Assembly: GCA_036365455.1 (NCBI GenBank)
Contig: JAWQUS010000010.1
Span: 24,943,501-25,007,500 of the forward strand
DNA: 64,000 nucleotides
From: Macrosoma leucophasiata
Taxonomy: Eukaryota; Arthropoda; Insecta; Lepidoptera; Hedylidae
Direction: 5' to 3'
Within the stretch, counting starts at the first letter, position 1. The number at the start of each line of letters is the position of its first letter. The notes beneath the pieces were generated by a model, which saw nothing but the letters and a program-made list of their open reading frames with translations, was not told the DNA's origin and ran no database searches. Shown here piece after piece: positions 1 through 11,100 of the stretch. The position numbers and the translations under genes are program-made.

Positions 1-553
1 CCATTGACAATTAATTTTAATTATTTTTAATATCATATTATTATAATTCCTGATTATTTAGAAAACCCTTAATATCATTATATTTATTCTGGATTAATTA
101 TATTTCCAAAAATACGCCAATATTAGCACACCGCGGACACTCCGCCAAAATTCCATACAAACGCTTATTTTGGTTACCTATTACACAGACATCAATCAGT
201 GACGTGTAGTTACACGTGCACCTAAAGTGCATAGCACGCAGGGTTATGAAGTTATGACTTTAGGCCTCGGACCGACATTAAAGAAATTTCTAGTTACCAG
301 TTTCACCCAGTTTACTAATGCATTTTAAAAACAAAAACACTACTTCAACAAATAGCACAAGTATTGGAAGATAACACTCACTGCCCACTCATTACGTCGA
401 CAAATCACTTCAATTCAATATACTGAACCACTTTTATTACTAATGCAATGCAATCACATTTATCATCACAAGATGGCAGACTTTTTGAGGCAAGAGAAGA
501 AAAAAGATGGCAACATACGAAAGAGCGAAACAGTTGCGGAACAATTCATTTGA
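1..553. other. AT-rich intergenic DNA, no gene seen
   Basis: I see no convincing ORF, RNA gene or structured repeat here. Base composition is AT-rich with short palindromic patches only. Confidence 0.5.
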
Positions 554-567
554 ATTAATGAAATCTT

Positions 568-934
568 GAAGCGCGCATGGCCCAGCGGCTGGTGTAGATC
601 GTAAGCGATCTCCTCGGTTAAGCACTACGGGCGCGGTCGGGTAGTGTGATGGGTGACCGCTAGTGGCAAATTAAATGCGCGTTTCCGTGCTTCGGAGGGC
701 ACGTTAAGCCGTCGGTCCCGGTTGCTATCGATGGATAGCAGTCGTTAAACCTTGTCGGAGGCCTTATGGGCGGTTTGAAAACACCCGACAGTGGGTTGGC
801 CACTAACCCACCCACCTCCACCAATCCGCATTGGAGCAGCGTGGTGGAGTAAGCTCCAGGCCTCCCCCCAAAAAAGGGGAGAGACTCGTGCCCAGCAGTG
901 GGACGTATAATGGGTTGCCATTATTATTATTATT
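568..934 (+). mobile_element. 5S-rRNA-derived SINE with target-site duplication
   Basis: The head of this element carries a 5S rRNA-like internal promoter: the block GGTTAAGCAC followed by a CGGGCGCGGTCGGG-like stretch and GATGGGTGACCGC, the order of the 5S gene C-box region. The body includes a GTGCTTCGGAGGGCACGTTAAG-type segment often met in lepidopteran SINEs and LINE tails. The 3' end has the CCCAGCAGTGGGACGTATAA tail and an (ATT)n run. It is flanked by a 14-bp direct repeat, ATTAATGAAATCTT, at 554-567 and 935-948, which is the expected target-site duplication of LINE-driven insertion. Seen directly: the 5S-like block, tail and duplication. Class assignment (SINE3-like) is from family knowledge. 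Confidence 0.8.
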
Positions 935-948
935 ATTAATGAAATCTT

Positions 949-1754
949 TATAATGTATTAAAATATCTTTTATCAGTAAAACAAATAATTAATTGTGGAA
1001 TTTTGTGATAGTCCCATACTTATTTAAATTTATTGAATTCTAGGTGCACTGACTAAATAGAAAAATACCTAAAGTTTTGTAATTGTGAACACTATTATTT
1101 CACCTTATTTTTTCCTTCGGGAAACTGAAAAATGATCTTTTTTTGTCACTACTTGTTGACATACAGCCATATACTGCACAATAGAGCACCATCTTAATGT
1201 TAATAAATAAAATATTCGATTACAAATTCATCAAAACTAGGTCGCTCGCAACCTCGCAGTAGAGTACCAACCGTCGCCCAAAAGAGGGGAGGAGATTAGG
1301 TGAAGCGGGGAAAATGGGCTGGAAGTGTCCATTCTATACGTAGGTAGTATTATTACACAATTATTCTGATATTAGTGTAGTACAAAATGGTACGTATAAA
1401 ATATCGATACTCTTAAATCAATAATATCGATATTTCTTGATCTTAGATCAACAGCGGAAATCCCTATGGAATGCTTTAGGATTGTTGGGTTAAAATCATT
1501 CGAAACTAGTCCTAAATGTTTCTACATAAGGTTCACTTTTATTTGGTCTTGGGAGTCAAAAATACGTCTCCCTAATTTTAATTAAAATTACATGAAACGG
1601 GACTTTCCGATGATATAATATACCATCATTTGACACATTTGTGGTTGGGATATCGTTTTTGCACGCCAAAACGGCACAAAATGGCATTATTTTAAGATAA
1701 TTCAGCTTTTGAACACGGCGACTGCCGAAGTTGCACTGGCGTGTGTAAAGGAGC
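949..1754. other. Intergenic DNA, no gene seen
   Basis: AT-rich sequence with no supported coding, RNA or repeat feature apart from short A/T runs. Confidence 0.4.
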
Positions 1755-2245
1755 GGGCGATTGAAGGTGTTAGTGACTCCGCATAATAGATGCGCGCGTT
1801 CCCCGCCCACTTGCGAATTCTATTGTTTTTCTGTTCTGTGGGAATACTGCTCTCATTTGTCGGCGGGAGCCCCCAAATACCAGCTTGGTCCACTTGACTT
1901 CCTACAAAAACGCACCGTGCGTATTGTTGACGATCCAGGCCTTACTGACAGGCTCGAACATCTGAGCCTGCGCAGAGACATTGGGAGTCTGTGCGTGTTG
2001 TACCGTCTCTGCAATGGTGAGTGCTCTGCTGAACTGTTTAACATGGTGTCACCGTCTCTTTTCCAACACCGTACTATCCGCCGAAGAGAGAAGTTCTACC
2101 CTCACCGACTGGACACCTGGCAGTGCTCAACGGTGCGGTTTTCACGTTCGTTCCTGCCCAGAACGTGTACATTGTGAAACGAACTTCCCTCTGAGGTGTT
2201 CCCTAGGTGGTACGTGCGCATAGGCGACGGTGACCACTTTCCATG
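1755..2245 (+). pseudogene. LINE reverse transcriptase C-terminal fragment
   Basis: Plus-strand translation from about 1845 gives an SHLSAGAPKYQLGPLDFLQK segment, then RTVRIVDDP, LRRDIGSLCVLYRL and VRFSRSFLPRT. That is the typical C-terminal tail of ORF2 in a Jockey/CR1-group LINE common in Lepidoptera. The reading frame shifts near the end and there is no RT catalytic core, endonuclease or intact 3' tail, so this is a dead fragment. The exact clade is uncertain. Confidence 0.65.
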
Positions 2246-2438
2246 AATTATTCCCAGGTGTTGTTTGGTTTGCTTGTCTGTCAACATTCAGACACAAAAA
2301 AATATATATTTCCCGCGCACAACCCTGCCGTACCGTCTCAAAGCTCGAACGACCAAGATGACCGCGTGCACAGAGAGATGGTTAAAGGAAAGATATAGTT
2401 AAGAACGTGTTGTATTGACTAAACTAAATCTATCATCA

Positions 2439-2490
2439 CTCCAGCCGAATGACGTCCACTGCTGGACAAAGCCTTCTCCATAGACGCCTT
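2439..2490 (+). repeat. Short lepidopteran LINE-like tail motif
   Basis: The segment contains CCGAATGACGTCCACTGCTG followed by GACAAAGCC, a motif I recognise as a recurrent 3'-region piece of lepidopteran non-LTR elements. Only this piece is visible and the parent family cannot be named. Confidence 0.35.
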
Positions 2491-2603
2491 ACAACAGTGT
2501 TGTGCGTCATTAGTGTGCGGTGTTTGATTTGACTACCATTGTTTGGTTGACTGACTGCACTAGCAGAAGAATTCTCTTCCAGTAGAAGAAATTTCTTTCA
2601 TAC

Positions 2604-2905
2604 ACATGAGAGCAACAGGGGGCCACTGGCCGCGGTGGACCGGAGGGGAGGAGGGGAATAGCCATATGCAGGTTTTCCCCTTTCTGTCGAAGTACAAGCA
2701 CAAGTGGACTCAAGTGGTCCTGTGCCTGTCGCCGCGATGTTTAAATGTGTGTGTGAAATTCGTTGTCATAGACGATTTTTGTTGTGTGTGTGTGTCACAC
2801 AAATTCCCCCCAGAAAAAAATATTTGCATCGGTAATAAACGCTATGGATACCTATTCCGCCTCCTACCCTCCGGTCGGCCGGTGACCCGTGTTGCTCTGT
2901 GTTGA
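2604..2905. repeat. Inverted pair of a dispersed repeat
   Basis: A GAGCAAC...CCACTGGCCG...GGACCGGAGGGGAGGAGGGGAATAGCCATA segment on the plus strand (2604-2665) recurs on the minus strand (2905 back to about 2860), giving an inverted arrangement. The minus-strand copy continues through CCATAGCGTTTATTACCGAT and a (CA)n patch to about 2730. A third copy lies at 6318-6510 on the plus strand. Family unknown; it could be a SINE- or MITE-like repeat. Confidence 0.5.
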
Positions 2906-3327
2906 CCATAAAAAAGCTACGAATCAAAAGTTCATGATCAGAAAGAGAGTTTACATAAAACAACGATCACGTAAAAACAATTTTACTATATTAATATTTA
3001 CTATTACACAAACACAAAAATAACCATTATTAAATACAATACCTTCGCAGTTGGGTTACTACAACTCGTAGGTAATAGGTATACTTATAAGGTGAGCAGC
3101 CTGAGAAAAATTCCTTCGAAATATCGTCGTCGTCCGTGTCGTTCACGTAACTCGGTCGACGTCTATTTGACGTAGGTTAAGTACCTATAAATCGAAGCGG
3201 TAACGTGAATCGAATCTATGTAAACGGTCACGTGGTACGCCATCGGGTGCGAACGTCCGTATCGAAAACTCAAAATATAAATAAAATCTCTTTCGACGAC
3301 GCGCCGAGGACGGAGCTCGGGATCTCG
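2906..3327 (-). other. Region downstream of the SLC35E1-like gene, possible 3' UTR
   Basis: This lies immediately 3' of the minus-strand transporter stop codon. It holds no ORF that I can support. The 120 bases nearest the gene have moderate GC and may be 3' UTR; no clear AATAAA was found on the minus strand. Confidence 0.35.
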
Positions 3328-5847
3328 TCAGACGGGCAGGAGAGGGCGCGCGTCGCCGCCGGGGTCGCGGGGGTCGCGGCGCGCCGTCAGCTTGGCGCGG
3401 TTGTAGGCGAGCACGCCGAGCGCGGCGAGCGCCATGCCGGCCAGGTTGAGCGGCGGCGCGGGGTTGCGCAGCAGCAGCAGCGACGCGGCCACGACGGCGG
3501 CGCGCTTGGCGGCCGACGCCACGGCGTAGGCCAGCGGCGACACGCGCGACAGCACCGTGAAGGCGGCCAGCGCCTGCAGCCAGGCCAGCGCGGCCGCGGC
3601 GCCCAGCAGCGCGGCGGCGGCGGGCCAGCCGCGCGGCGGGGCGGCCGCCAGCAGCGCCGGGCCCTCGCGCCACGCCCACAGCGGCAGCAGCGGCGCCAGC
3701 GCCAGCGCGCTCAGGCGCTGCAGCAGGCGCAGGTGGTGCGCGCCGCACGAGCGCAGGGCGCGCTTGGAGTACAGGTGCTGCAGCGCCAGCAGCGCCGCGG
3801 CCGCCAGCGCCGCGCCCAGCCCCGCGGCGTCGAACTGCAGCTCGGTGGCGGACGCCACGCCCACGCCGCACGCGATCAGCACGAGCGCGCCGCACACGCC
3901 GCGCGACTGCCGCTCGCCGAACAGCGCGCGCGCCAGCATCGCCGTCCACAGCGGCGTCGTCGCCTTCACTGCGGAGGCGGAGGCGGAGGCGTTCTTCGTT
4001 TACCTATTTTTATAAGGAATGTCCCTTACAAAAATAAGTTATATATTTTTATAATAAGGAACTTCGTTCCTATCTGGTGTCCCACAACTTCTTCACAGTC
4101 TTTTGTAGGGTTCCGTAGTAAATAAGGAACCCTTATAGTTTCGCCACGTCCGTCTGTCTGTCTGTCAATCTGTCCGTCCACGGTTTAGCACAAAAACTAT
4201 TGATACTAGAAACTTGAAGTTTGGCACAAGTAGGTATATACCTTAATCCCGCCGACAAAGTGGTAGAATAAAAACATGAATTTTTTAGGGTAACTTCCCT
4301 ACATGTAACGCGCGGATATTTTACTTTTCGTTCTCTATATATAGTAGGTCTTTCAAAAATGTTAGGGATGTGCTAATATCATTTTTAGATTTAGTTAACT
4401 GTTTGTAACTTATTAAGCTTTAAAGTGCCAATTTTCGATAGAGTCAAGTGTCCCTCCCCCTTACCAACTAAACGGTTGTTGTTAAAAATGCAAACATTAC
4501 GGCAATAGTAGCCACATATAACGAAATTATAAGGAAAACTATCACACTTAAGTTGGCTTTACAAGTTTGCGAGTAATAGTCGACCAAATGTATTTAACTC
4601 GAAAATTTTGGAGAACTCCATTAAATATTATACCATATATACCAATATATAATATAGCAAAAAATATTATTTACTTTTTCTGTGCATTATTCTAAACTAA
4701 AATCTACGGCACCGTTCACTGCGCGTGACCCGACACGCACTTGACCGGTTTTTTATTAATACTAAAACTTGTGTCACTGTATTTCCCTTAGAGTTAGACT
4801 GATATGAATAATATGGATATCATTTGTGTAATTAAGATAACAGTAATAAAATGAAATGCATATTTGAATATAGGGACCTAATTATTGAAAAATATATTTC
4901 ACTGTGTGATATGTTTGTTAATGATAACTAAAACATTGAATAATAATATGCAATTTATTGATAGAGACACTGTTCCTAAAACAGGTAAAAGTATGTTAAC
5001 ATGAAAGTGTGTATTAATATATTATTATATTGGTTTAGTAGTAGATGGATTTAGTTCAATTAATTTTCTATCTTCAAAAGATCCCTAGTGACGAGTGGCT
5101 TCCGGACGGAAGTTATGCCCACTCACTATTAATCTGTCAAACCACATAAAAATATGACAATTGATTTCAATTGTGTCTGTGCCAATATTGGCCTCCTCAT
5201 CCGTGAGAGATAAATATGGAACATAAACTATAACTGTGAAATGGAATCTGCCAGTTAATGGCAAAGAATGTCATCTTATATTATCCTAAACAATGTCTTG
5301 CTAGTACATCACAAACAAGAAGATATTCTTTTGATATACTTAACTCATCCTTAAAATATTATTTAATGAAGTCAGTTAAAAAGGAGAGATCATTCAGAAT
5401 ATTCTCTAAGCATGTAAGCCATAAAGAGATAACGCGTTCATCTCTTCCTAAGAAGGTCTCAATTTTTCACCTATCCATTCAATATAGGAAAACCTTACAA
5501 GAAAACACTTGCAATAGGAACGAACCCGTGTGCGCGTAGGACACGGGCACCTTCCAGATGGAGATCTGCGAGAAGACGGTGGTGAGGAACTTGGCGAAGG
5601 CGAGCGGCAGCAGCACGCGCAGGTAGAAGGCGGCGGGGTAGGCCGGCGACGGCCGCACGCCGCACGCCGCCAGCGCCGGCGCGCTCAGCCCCGCCGCGCC
5701 CGCCAGCTGCGCCGCCGCCAGCGTCAGCGGCAGCGGCAGCTCGTTCAGCGCCAGCTTGCTCACAACGCTGCTGCCCGAGCTCAGCACGTACCACGCCGCG
5801 CACAGCGCGCCCACCGTCAGCGCCTCGCGCCGCGACCCCGTCCCCAT
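3328..5847 (-). CDS. SLC35E1: SLC35E1-like nucleotide-sugar/triose-phosphate transporter family protein (two exons)
   Basis: Exon 1 is 5847-5526 and starts at an ATG giving MGTGSRREALTVGALCAAWY. Exon 2 is 3968-3328. The join is phase 1: ...VSYAHT ends with ACGG before a GT donor, and exon 2 follows a CCGCAG acceptor and opens with VKATTPLW. The spliced product is 320 residues, close to this compact multi-membrane family, with about ten hydrophobic segments. Recognisable SLC35E1 blocks are VSKLALNELPLPLTLAAAQL, FSQISIWKVPVSYAHT, HHLRLL, SAAKRAAVV, LLRNP, LGVLAYNRAK and the terminal LLPV. Members belong to the drug/metabolite transporter superfamily and sit in Golgi or ER membranes; the E1 substrate is not settled. 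Both exons are extremely GC-rich. The 1557-bp intron is AT-rich and holds repeat debris. Confidence 0.88.
4005..4200. repeat. Intronic dispersed repeat with hairpin (GGGTTCC/GGAACCC)
   Basis: The stretch contains AGGGTTCCGTAGTAAATAAG directly followed by GAACCC, a short hairpin at about 4106-4133, then a (CTGT)n-rich stretch. This combination is very common in lepidopteran genomes as part of a mobile repeat. It lies in the transporter intron. No terminal repeats could be defined. Confidence 0.5.
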
Positions 5848-6309
5848 CGCGCCGCCCGCGCCCCTTGCGCACCTTGCGCACCTTGCGCACCCAGCGCCCT
5901 CACCGCCCCCGACCGCTCATGTCCCGCCTCCCCGTCGGACCCGATCTCAATCCCGCCCGAGGCCCTTCTCTCTTCGCCTCCACCGATATCCCCCCTAAGA
6001 TGCTGTCGCTCGTGATCTTTGCCGACCAATTTTAGGTCAAAAATCTTTGTCTTATGTAGGTTTAATACCGACACTAAATTAAATAATTTCTTTTATAAAT
6101 TATAAAATTAAATGCTATGATGTACATAACACATAACCTCTGAAAACTGAACGTTCACCTGAACGTTGACAACGTGACAATGTCACTGTCAATTTATCTG
6201 AATACGTCATCATCAGCTGGTTCTGGGTTTGTTTACTTGGCGAGTTAAAATCTTACAAAACTGTAATCCAGTCAGCACAAAATTAGAAATGACTATTAAG
6301 ACTAGGCTG
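5848..6309 (-). promoter_or_regulatory. Probable 5' UTR/promoter region of the SLC35E1-like gene
   Basis: The first 150 bases upstream of the start codon are GC-rich and contain three tandem CTTGCGCAC units at about 5866-5892 (plus-strand reading). GC content then falls sharply. No TATA box could be assigned. The role is inferred from position only. Confidence 0.35.
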
Positions 6310-6512
6310 TGTCATAGAGCAACACGGGCAGCGGCGCACAGGAAAGGAGTAGCCATAGCGTTTATTACCGATGCAAAATAGTCTGTTATTTTTTGCAGGG
6401 GGAAATGCGTGCGACACACACACTACAAAAATCGTCTATTACTACGAAACTCACACCTTGACTTTAACAAAATACAGAAACAATTTCACGCACACATTTC
6501 ATCATAAGATAA
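6310..6512 (+). repeat. Dispersed repeat copy, same family as 2604-2905
   Basis: It shares GAGCAACACGGG, CCATAGCGTTTATTACCGAT, a GGGGAAATG...GACACACACAC block and CAAAAATCGTCTA with the minus-strand copy at 2905-2730. Confidence 0.5.
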
Positions 6513-7100
6513 GATAAGATAATATTTATTTGCGTAAACATGTGTGTGTACATACATCGAAGGTATACATACAGGATGACAAAAACAAATTAAGCGCAGA
6601 CATGTTTGTCACAGCACGTGCAAAAATTTTATTTTTTATTTTATAAAAAGTTAACGAGACGATATTAATTTAATGGTATTTGTCATGATTATAATTACAT
6701 ACAGAGATCGATATTATATTCAAATTACTTAATGTCAAGTTTATTACAATTATTCAATGATAGGAAAATAAAATTATGGAATTATCAGTTTAAGTATGTC
6801 AATACACATTGTTTTTCATTTAGGAATTCAGTGGCACTATAGTATGCTCTGGCGGTCAAAAATTTGCGTAGTTTATTTTTGAAAACAAGTTGAGAGAGTT
6901 CCTTCTAACTTTTAGGTATATTGTTATAAATTACTGGTGCCATGCAGTAAACACTTTTGTGCATCAGGGCCGTCTTGGCGGATTGGAGACAAAGTTGACA
7001 ATTATCACGTCTACTGCGTCGATACGAGTCGAGAGTTTTACTTGTGTGCCTCTCCAATCACCAGATTCTGGCAGAATTTTTCTTAAGTCGGTATTTGCCA
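6506..7100 (-). pseudogene. Decayed LINE 3' end
   Basis: Minus-strand translation around 7000-6820 shows VYCMAPVIYNNIPKS, a stop, then KELSQLVFKNKLRKFL and AYYSATEFLN, which is the usual C-terminus of a Jockey/CR1-group LINE reverse transcriptase. The 3' UTR runs left to a CTTATCTTATCTTA tail at about 6506-6520. It has a stop codon in the frame and lacks the catalytic core. Confidence 0.6.
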
Positions 7101-7769
7101 CTAAATAATAAAAGAAGAAGAGGAAGAAGACTGAAAAACTCCGTATCTAAGGTTAGGAAATATTTAATTAAAAAAAAATACTGTCATGTCATGTCACACA
7201 TGTCACGCATGATGTCATGCATGTCATGTCATTTTTGATTTTTGTCTTATTGTCAAACAGAGAAAGTTTTGTCGTACTTTTAATTTCGTAGAAAAGAAAG
7301 AAATATTAAGTTATTAGTAAGAGTGCTTTCCAATAAGTAATTTCTCTTAGAATATAGCATCTCAGTTGTGTAGAAGTGAAAATAAAAAAGTGCGATAATC
7401 ACGTGAAGTCCAGTATTTATCAGTGGTGAATCTGTTTATCTTAGATTTGGCGTATAGTTAGGTATAAAGTGCACGATAAGAGCTAATCGTGAGGAGTTAC
7501 AAGTCAAGTAAGTGTGACGCACGGGGAGGCGGGGGTGTGGGTGGCGAGTGGCGAGACTGGACAGGGTCAGGCGGTCGGCGGTCACTGCAGTCAGGTCGCG
7601 TGCGTGTGCGTCCGCCGCGCCCGCGCACTCCCGCGCCCACCATTGCCCATTGTACAATACTGAACATCGGTGCTGGGCCCTCTGACTCTGACGACACTAC
7701 AGACGAGGTTTCTCATCACTGCATACAATTGAACAATACAATGCTTTTAATTGTGTGAATGTAGAAAGA
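7101..7769. other. Unassigned region with simple repeat and GC-rich patch
   Basis: At 7182-7232 there is a run of TGTCATG-type units. From 7510 to 7640 composition becomes GC-rich. A donor-like GTCAAGTAAGTG occurs at about 7502, and the plus frame encodes a short GPSDSDDTTDE stretch near 7676-7708. This could be an untranslated or terminal exon or an old retroelement leader; I cannot decide. Confidence 0.3.
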
Positions 7770-7774
7770 ATAGG

Positions 7775-8003
7775 TGTAGGGTGCGTACCCCTACTCTTTA
7801 ATTGTTAAGTGAGATAAAGGAATTTGAAATACTTGTTTCTTGTAGTTGGTTTATTGGAGCACACAAAATAGTTTTACAAAAATACGATAAAATGAAGTTG
7901 ATGGAATGGCGGCGTTATGTGTACTGTGTGATGTCATGCATTCGCGTAAAATTGCTGACCCCGCGGGAGCTGCACGTATTGTGCGATTTATAGAAATCGT
8001 ACA
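7775..8003 (-). repeat. 3' LTR of the envelope-bearing Bel-Pao element
   Basis: This 229-bp copy matches the one at 15984-16212 base for base as far as I can compare. In element orientation it begins TGTACG and ends CCCTACA. Confidence 0.93.
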
Positions 8004-8183
8004 TGCTCCCGAGGGCGAGTTGGCGTGTGATGAGAACAATAATGATGATAAGATATAAAGTTACAAGTTGCAACAAAATACAAAAGTTGAACTTAAATAT
8101 GTAAAACTTAAATATTTCATTAAATTGCAAGTTACAATGTTATTAAAAATACATAAATGTTAAAAATGTCAAACTTAAATATT

Positions 8184-11100
8184 TCACACATCACACGCAC
8201 TGAATTGTTTGTTAAGCACTGGTGACGTCGCTTTGTCCACGCGTGCGTAAAAGTGAGCTCTAGGTTCCGAAGTGTTTCTAGCAGTTCTTTGCCCCGCAGT
8301 TGGTCGTCTGGGCATTGGTATTTCAGGCAGAGTTACGAGCTCTATGGCTGGCTCTGAAGGTTGAGGACTATGCCGAACAGAAGCAGGGAGGGTGGCAGAG
8401 CAGCGGGCTTGTGTACGTTTCCACAGATAAGTACTGGCAGCGAGAAGTGTAACACCAGCCAGCAGGTAAAGCAGCACATACTGGTGAACATCGTGAGATG
8501 TCATCTGCTCGTCGAATATCTTCTCCCCTTCTTCCTTTTGTTGTTCGATCTGTTTGCCAATATCATTAAGTTGTAGTTGGTTCTCAGTCAATTCTTCGTT
8601 ATTGACGGATTCAGGAGCTATTTTAGGCAATGTCAAGTTAAAAATATTATTTATAGGCGGAATGACGATTTTTAGTACATCTGGTAGTACAGTTATATAA
8701 TTGTTTTGCTGCATGTGCGAATAAATAGTGAATGAGTCGGCCTTGATGACGCAGCCGTTGCCAAGTGAGATAATTCCGGCCTTGGTAACTCGCTCAGCGG
8801 TAACTTGATGCTGGCAAATAATTCTTATTGTTTTTTGCTTGCAACAGAAGTACAGATAAGTATTAATATGATTAAGCTCCGTCCACATGTCACTGCATTC
8901 GACTTGTTCTGTTTCACATTGATTTGTAGCAGGATTTTTTATACATAGGCTGTCGTCAGACTTTAGATGGTAAATTGGTCTTCTTAGTGAACACATGAGA
9001 GTTGCATGATTGTATGGTACACAAATTGTTAGTTCATTTTCAGATATAGGTAAAAACATGTCTTTCTGAAGGTTTATGGCAACGTAGTCGGCAATGGGTT
9101 TTACTGTCACGGTGGTGTCTTGCACCTGTTGAGGGACAGCAATAAGCTTGTAAATCTCGTAAATGTCTCTAGTTACGAGAGGGATTTTAATTTCGAATAT
9201 AAAATATTGCGCAGTCATTCTTGCTGTGACCCTAAGTAGATGGTAAAGTTGCCGTAGATCTTCGTGAAAGTCATCTATGGGAAGGGTGAGATCCTTCGAA
9301 AGTTGACCAGATATAACGTTAAGTTCGTCGAGTAGTTGTTGCGGACTCAATAAATGGAAGTTGAATTTTCCATTGTGAATCTCCGTAACAGTGTCCAATA
9401 GAGTTTCTTGAAGGCCTTTCAGGCTAACAAGAATGTTATTTGCGACAATAGACATCAGAGTAAAATCGTTAGTCAAAATGATATCACCGACTTTTGTCGC
9501 AAGTGTGTTCGCAGCCTTATCGACGTTGATAAAATGTTCATTATATATATTGTATTGTTTTTCCATTGTCTGTTCTACTCTCTTCAAAATGTTATTTTGG
9601 GCTTCTACTATTGAGGTTTGATTTTTCCATAAAAGACCTAGGTGTTTTTGATTGTCCTTTATTAGGTTTATGTCTTGTTCATATCTTTCAGCAAACCTTT
9701 GGTCAAGGACGCCAAATAAACTGTTAGCAACGTAGCCAATTCCGTTAATTAGACCTCTACGTCGTCTCGTTGCCGTATTCCGCTGACTGAGTAGCATGTT
9801 ACTGTAGTACGCTAGCTCAGTGAAGCCGTGACGTAATTGTAGAAGTACTACGTCACACTGGTTACGTTTCTCAGAAGTATTGCATGTTTTGTTCAGAGCC
9901 GAGATGTAGTTTTTAAATGTTTGTATGCCTTGCCAATAAGGTTTCATATTGTAGTATACAATTAGCTTCCACTCATCACGAACAAGATGCATATCCGAGA
10001 CTTTATCGAAGTATATACTTTGATTGCTATTGACGTTCGTAAGGCTGTAGTTACACCAAGCGGGTGTTATTAAGAACAACATGGTGAATAGAGTCCATAT
10101 CATGTTACACGATCTCTGGTTCCTCTTTCTTTTCGTTCTATTGTTTTGAGTTGGTTGTTCTCTTTCTGTTAAATCTTGATGGCTTAATTGTTCATTCCGA
10201 TGTTCTGTTTTTTCATCAAGGTTTTCATTCGCAGCAGGCAAAAGTTTTGACAGTTTGGTAATGGGTCGTTTTATTGTTCCATTTTTAGTTCGTATGGTTA
10301 CTACCCGTACGAGGCCATCCTTTCCGGGATGGAGTTCAATGACTCTACCCAAAGCCCACTTCCCCGCAGGCAAGTTCGAGTCATGGACCACTACTACGTC
10401 ATTTTTGTTCATATTCTCCTGTGATTGCCGCCACTTGCTTCGTGAGGTAAGCATAGTTAGGTATTCCGATTGCCATCTCTTCCAAGTATCTCTAAAGATT
10501 TTCTGGACAAGTTGCCAACGAGTTCGTTCATCTGTTTCAGTTTCTATAATAGTCAAGAGAGGGCCACTTGCCAGAAAATGAGATGGTGTTAAATAATCCA
10601 GATCGTCGGGATCTTCGGTTAACGGTAGAAGCGGTCTGGAGTTGAGGCAACCTTCGATTTGTGCTAGAAGAGTAGTAAGCTCCTCATACGTAAGTTTTTG
10701 TTCTCCCAGGCATCGTCGGAGGTGAAATTTCAAGCTTTTGACACAGCCTTCCCACAGACCTCCAGCGCTGGGCCAAGACGGTGCGTTGAAATGCCATTCA
10801 ATTTTCATGTCATTAATGGCAGAGAAGAATTCCGCGTCAAGCGTTTCCTTCAGATCGAAAATTTGTCGGTGGAGATTGTTGTTAGCACCGACGAAGTTTG
10901 TACCATTGTCACTGTAGATGTGACGTGGTGCCCCTCGACGAGCTGATAGTCTTCGCAACGCTGCTAAAAATGTGGAAGATCCCAAGTCCGAAACTAGTTC
11001 AAGGTGAGCAGCTTTCGTCACCATACACACGAAGACAGCAATGTAACCCTTTGTGGTTTTTACACCCCGACCTTTATTTGTTTTAATGTCGACGTATCCA

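Noticed and set aside
3205..4125. Long plus-strand and alternative-frame ORFs over the GC-rich transporter exon
   Set aside because: They are shadows of the minus-strand SLC35E1-like exon. GC-rich DNA has few stops, and their Arg/Gln/Ala-rich products resemble no family.
7802..7993. 63-codon plus-strand ORF present twice (also 16011-16202)
   Set aside because: It lies wholly within the two LTRs, antisense to the element, and is duplicated only because the LTRs are.
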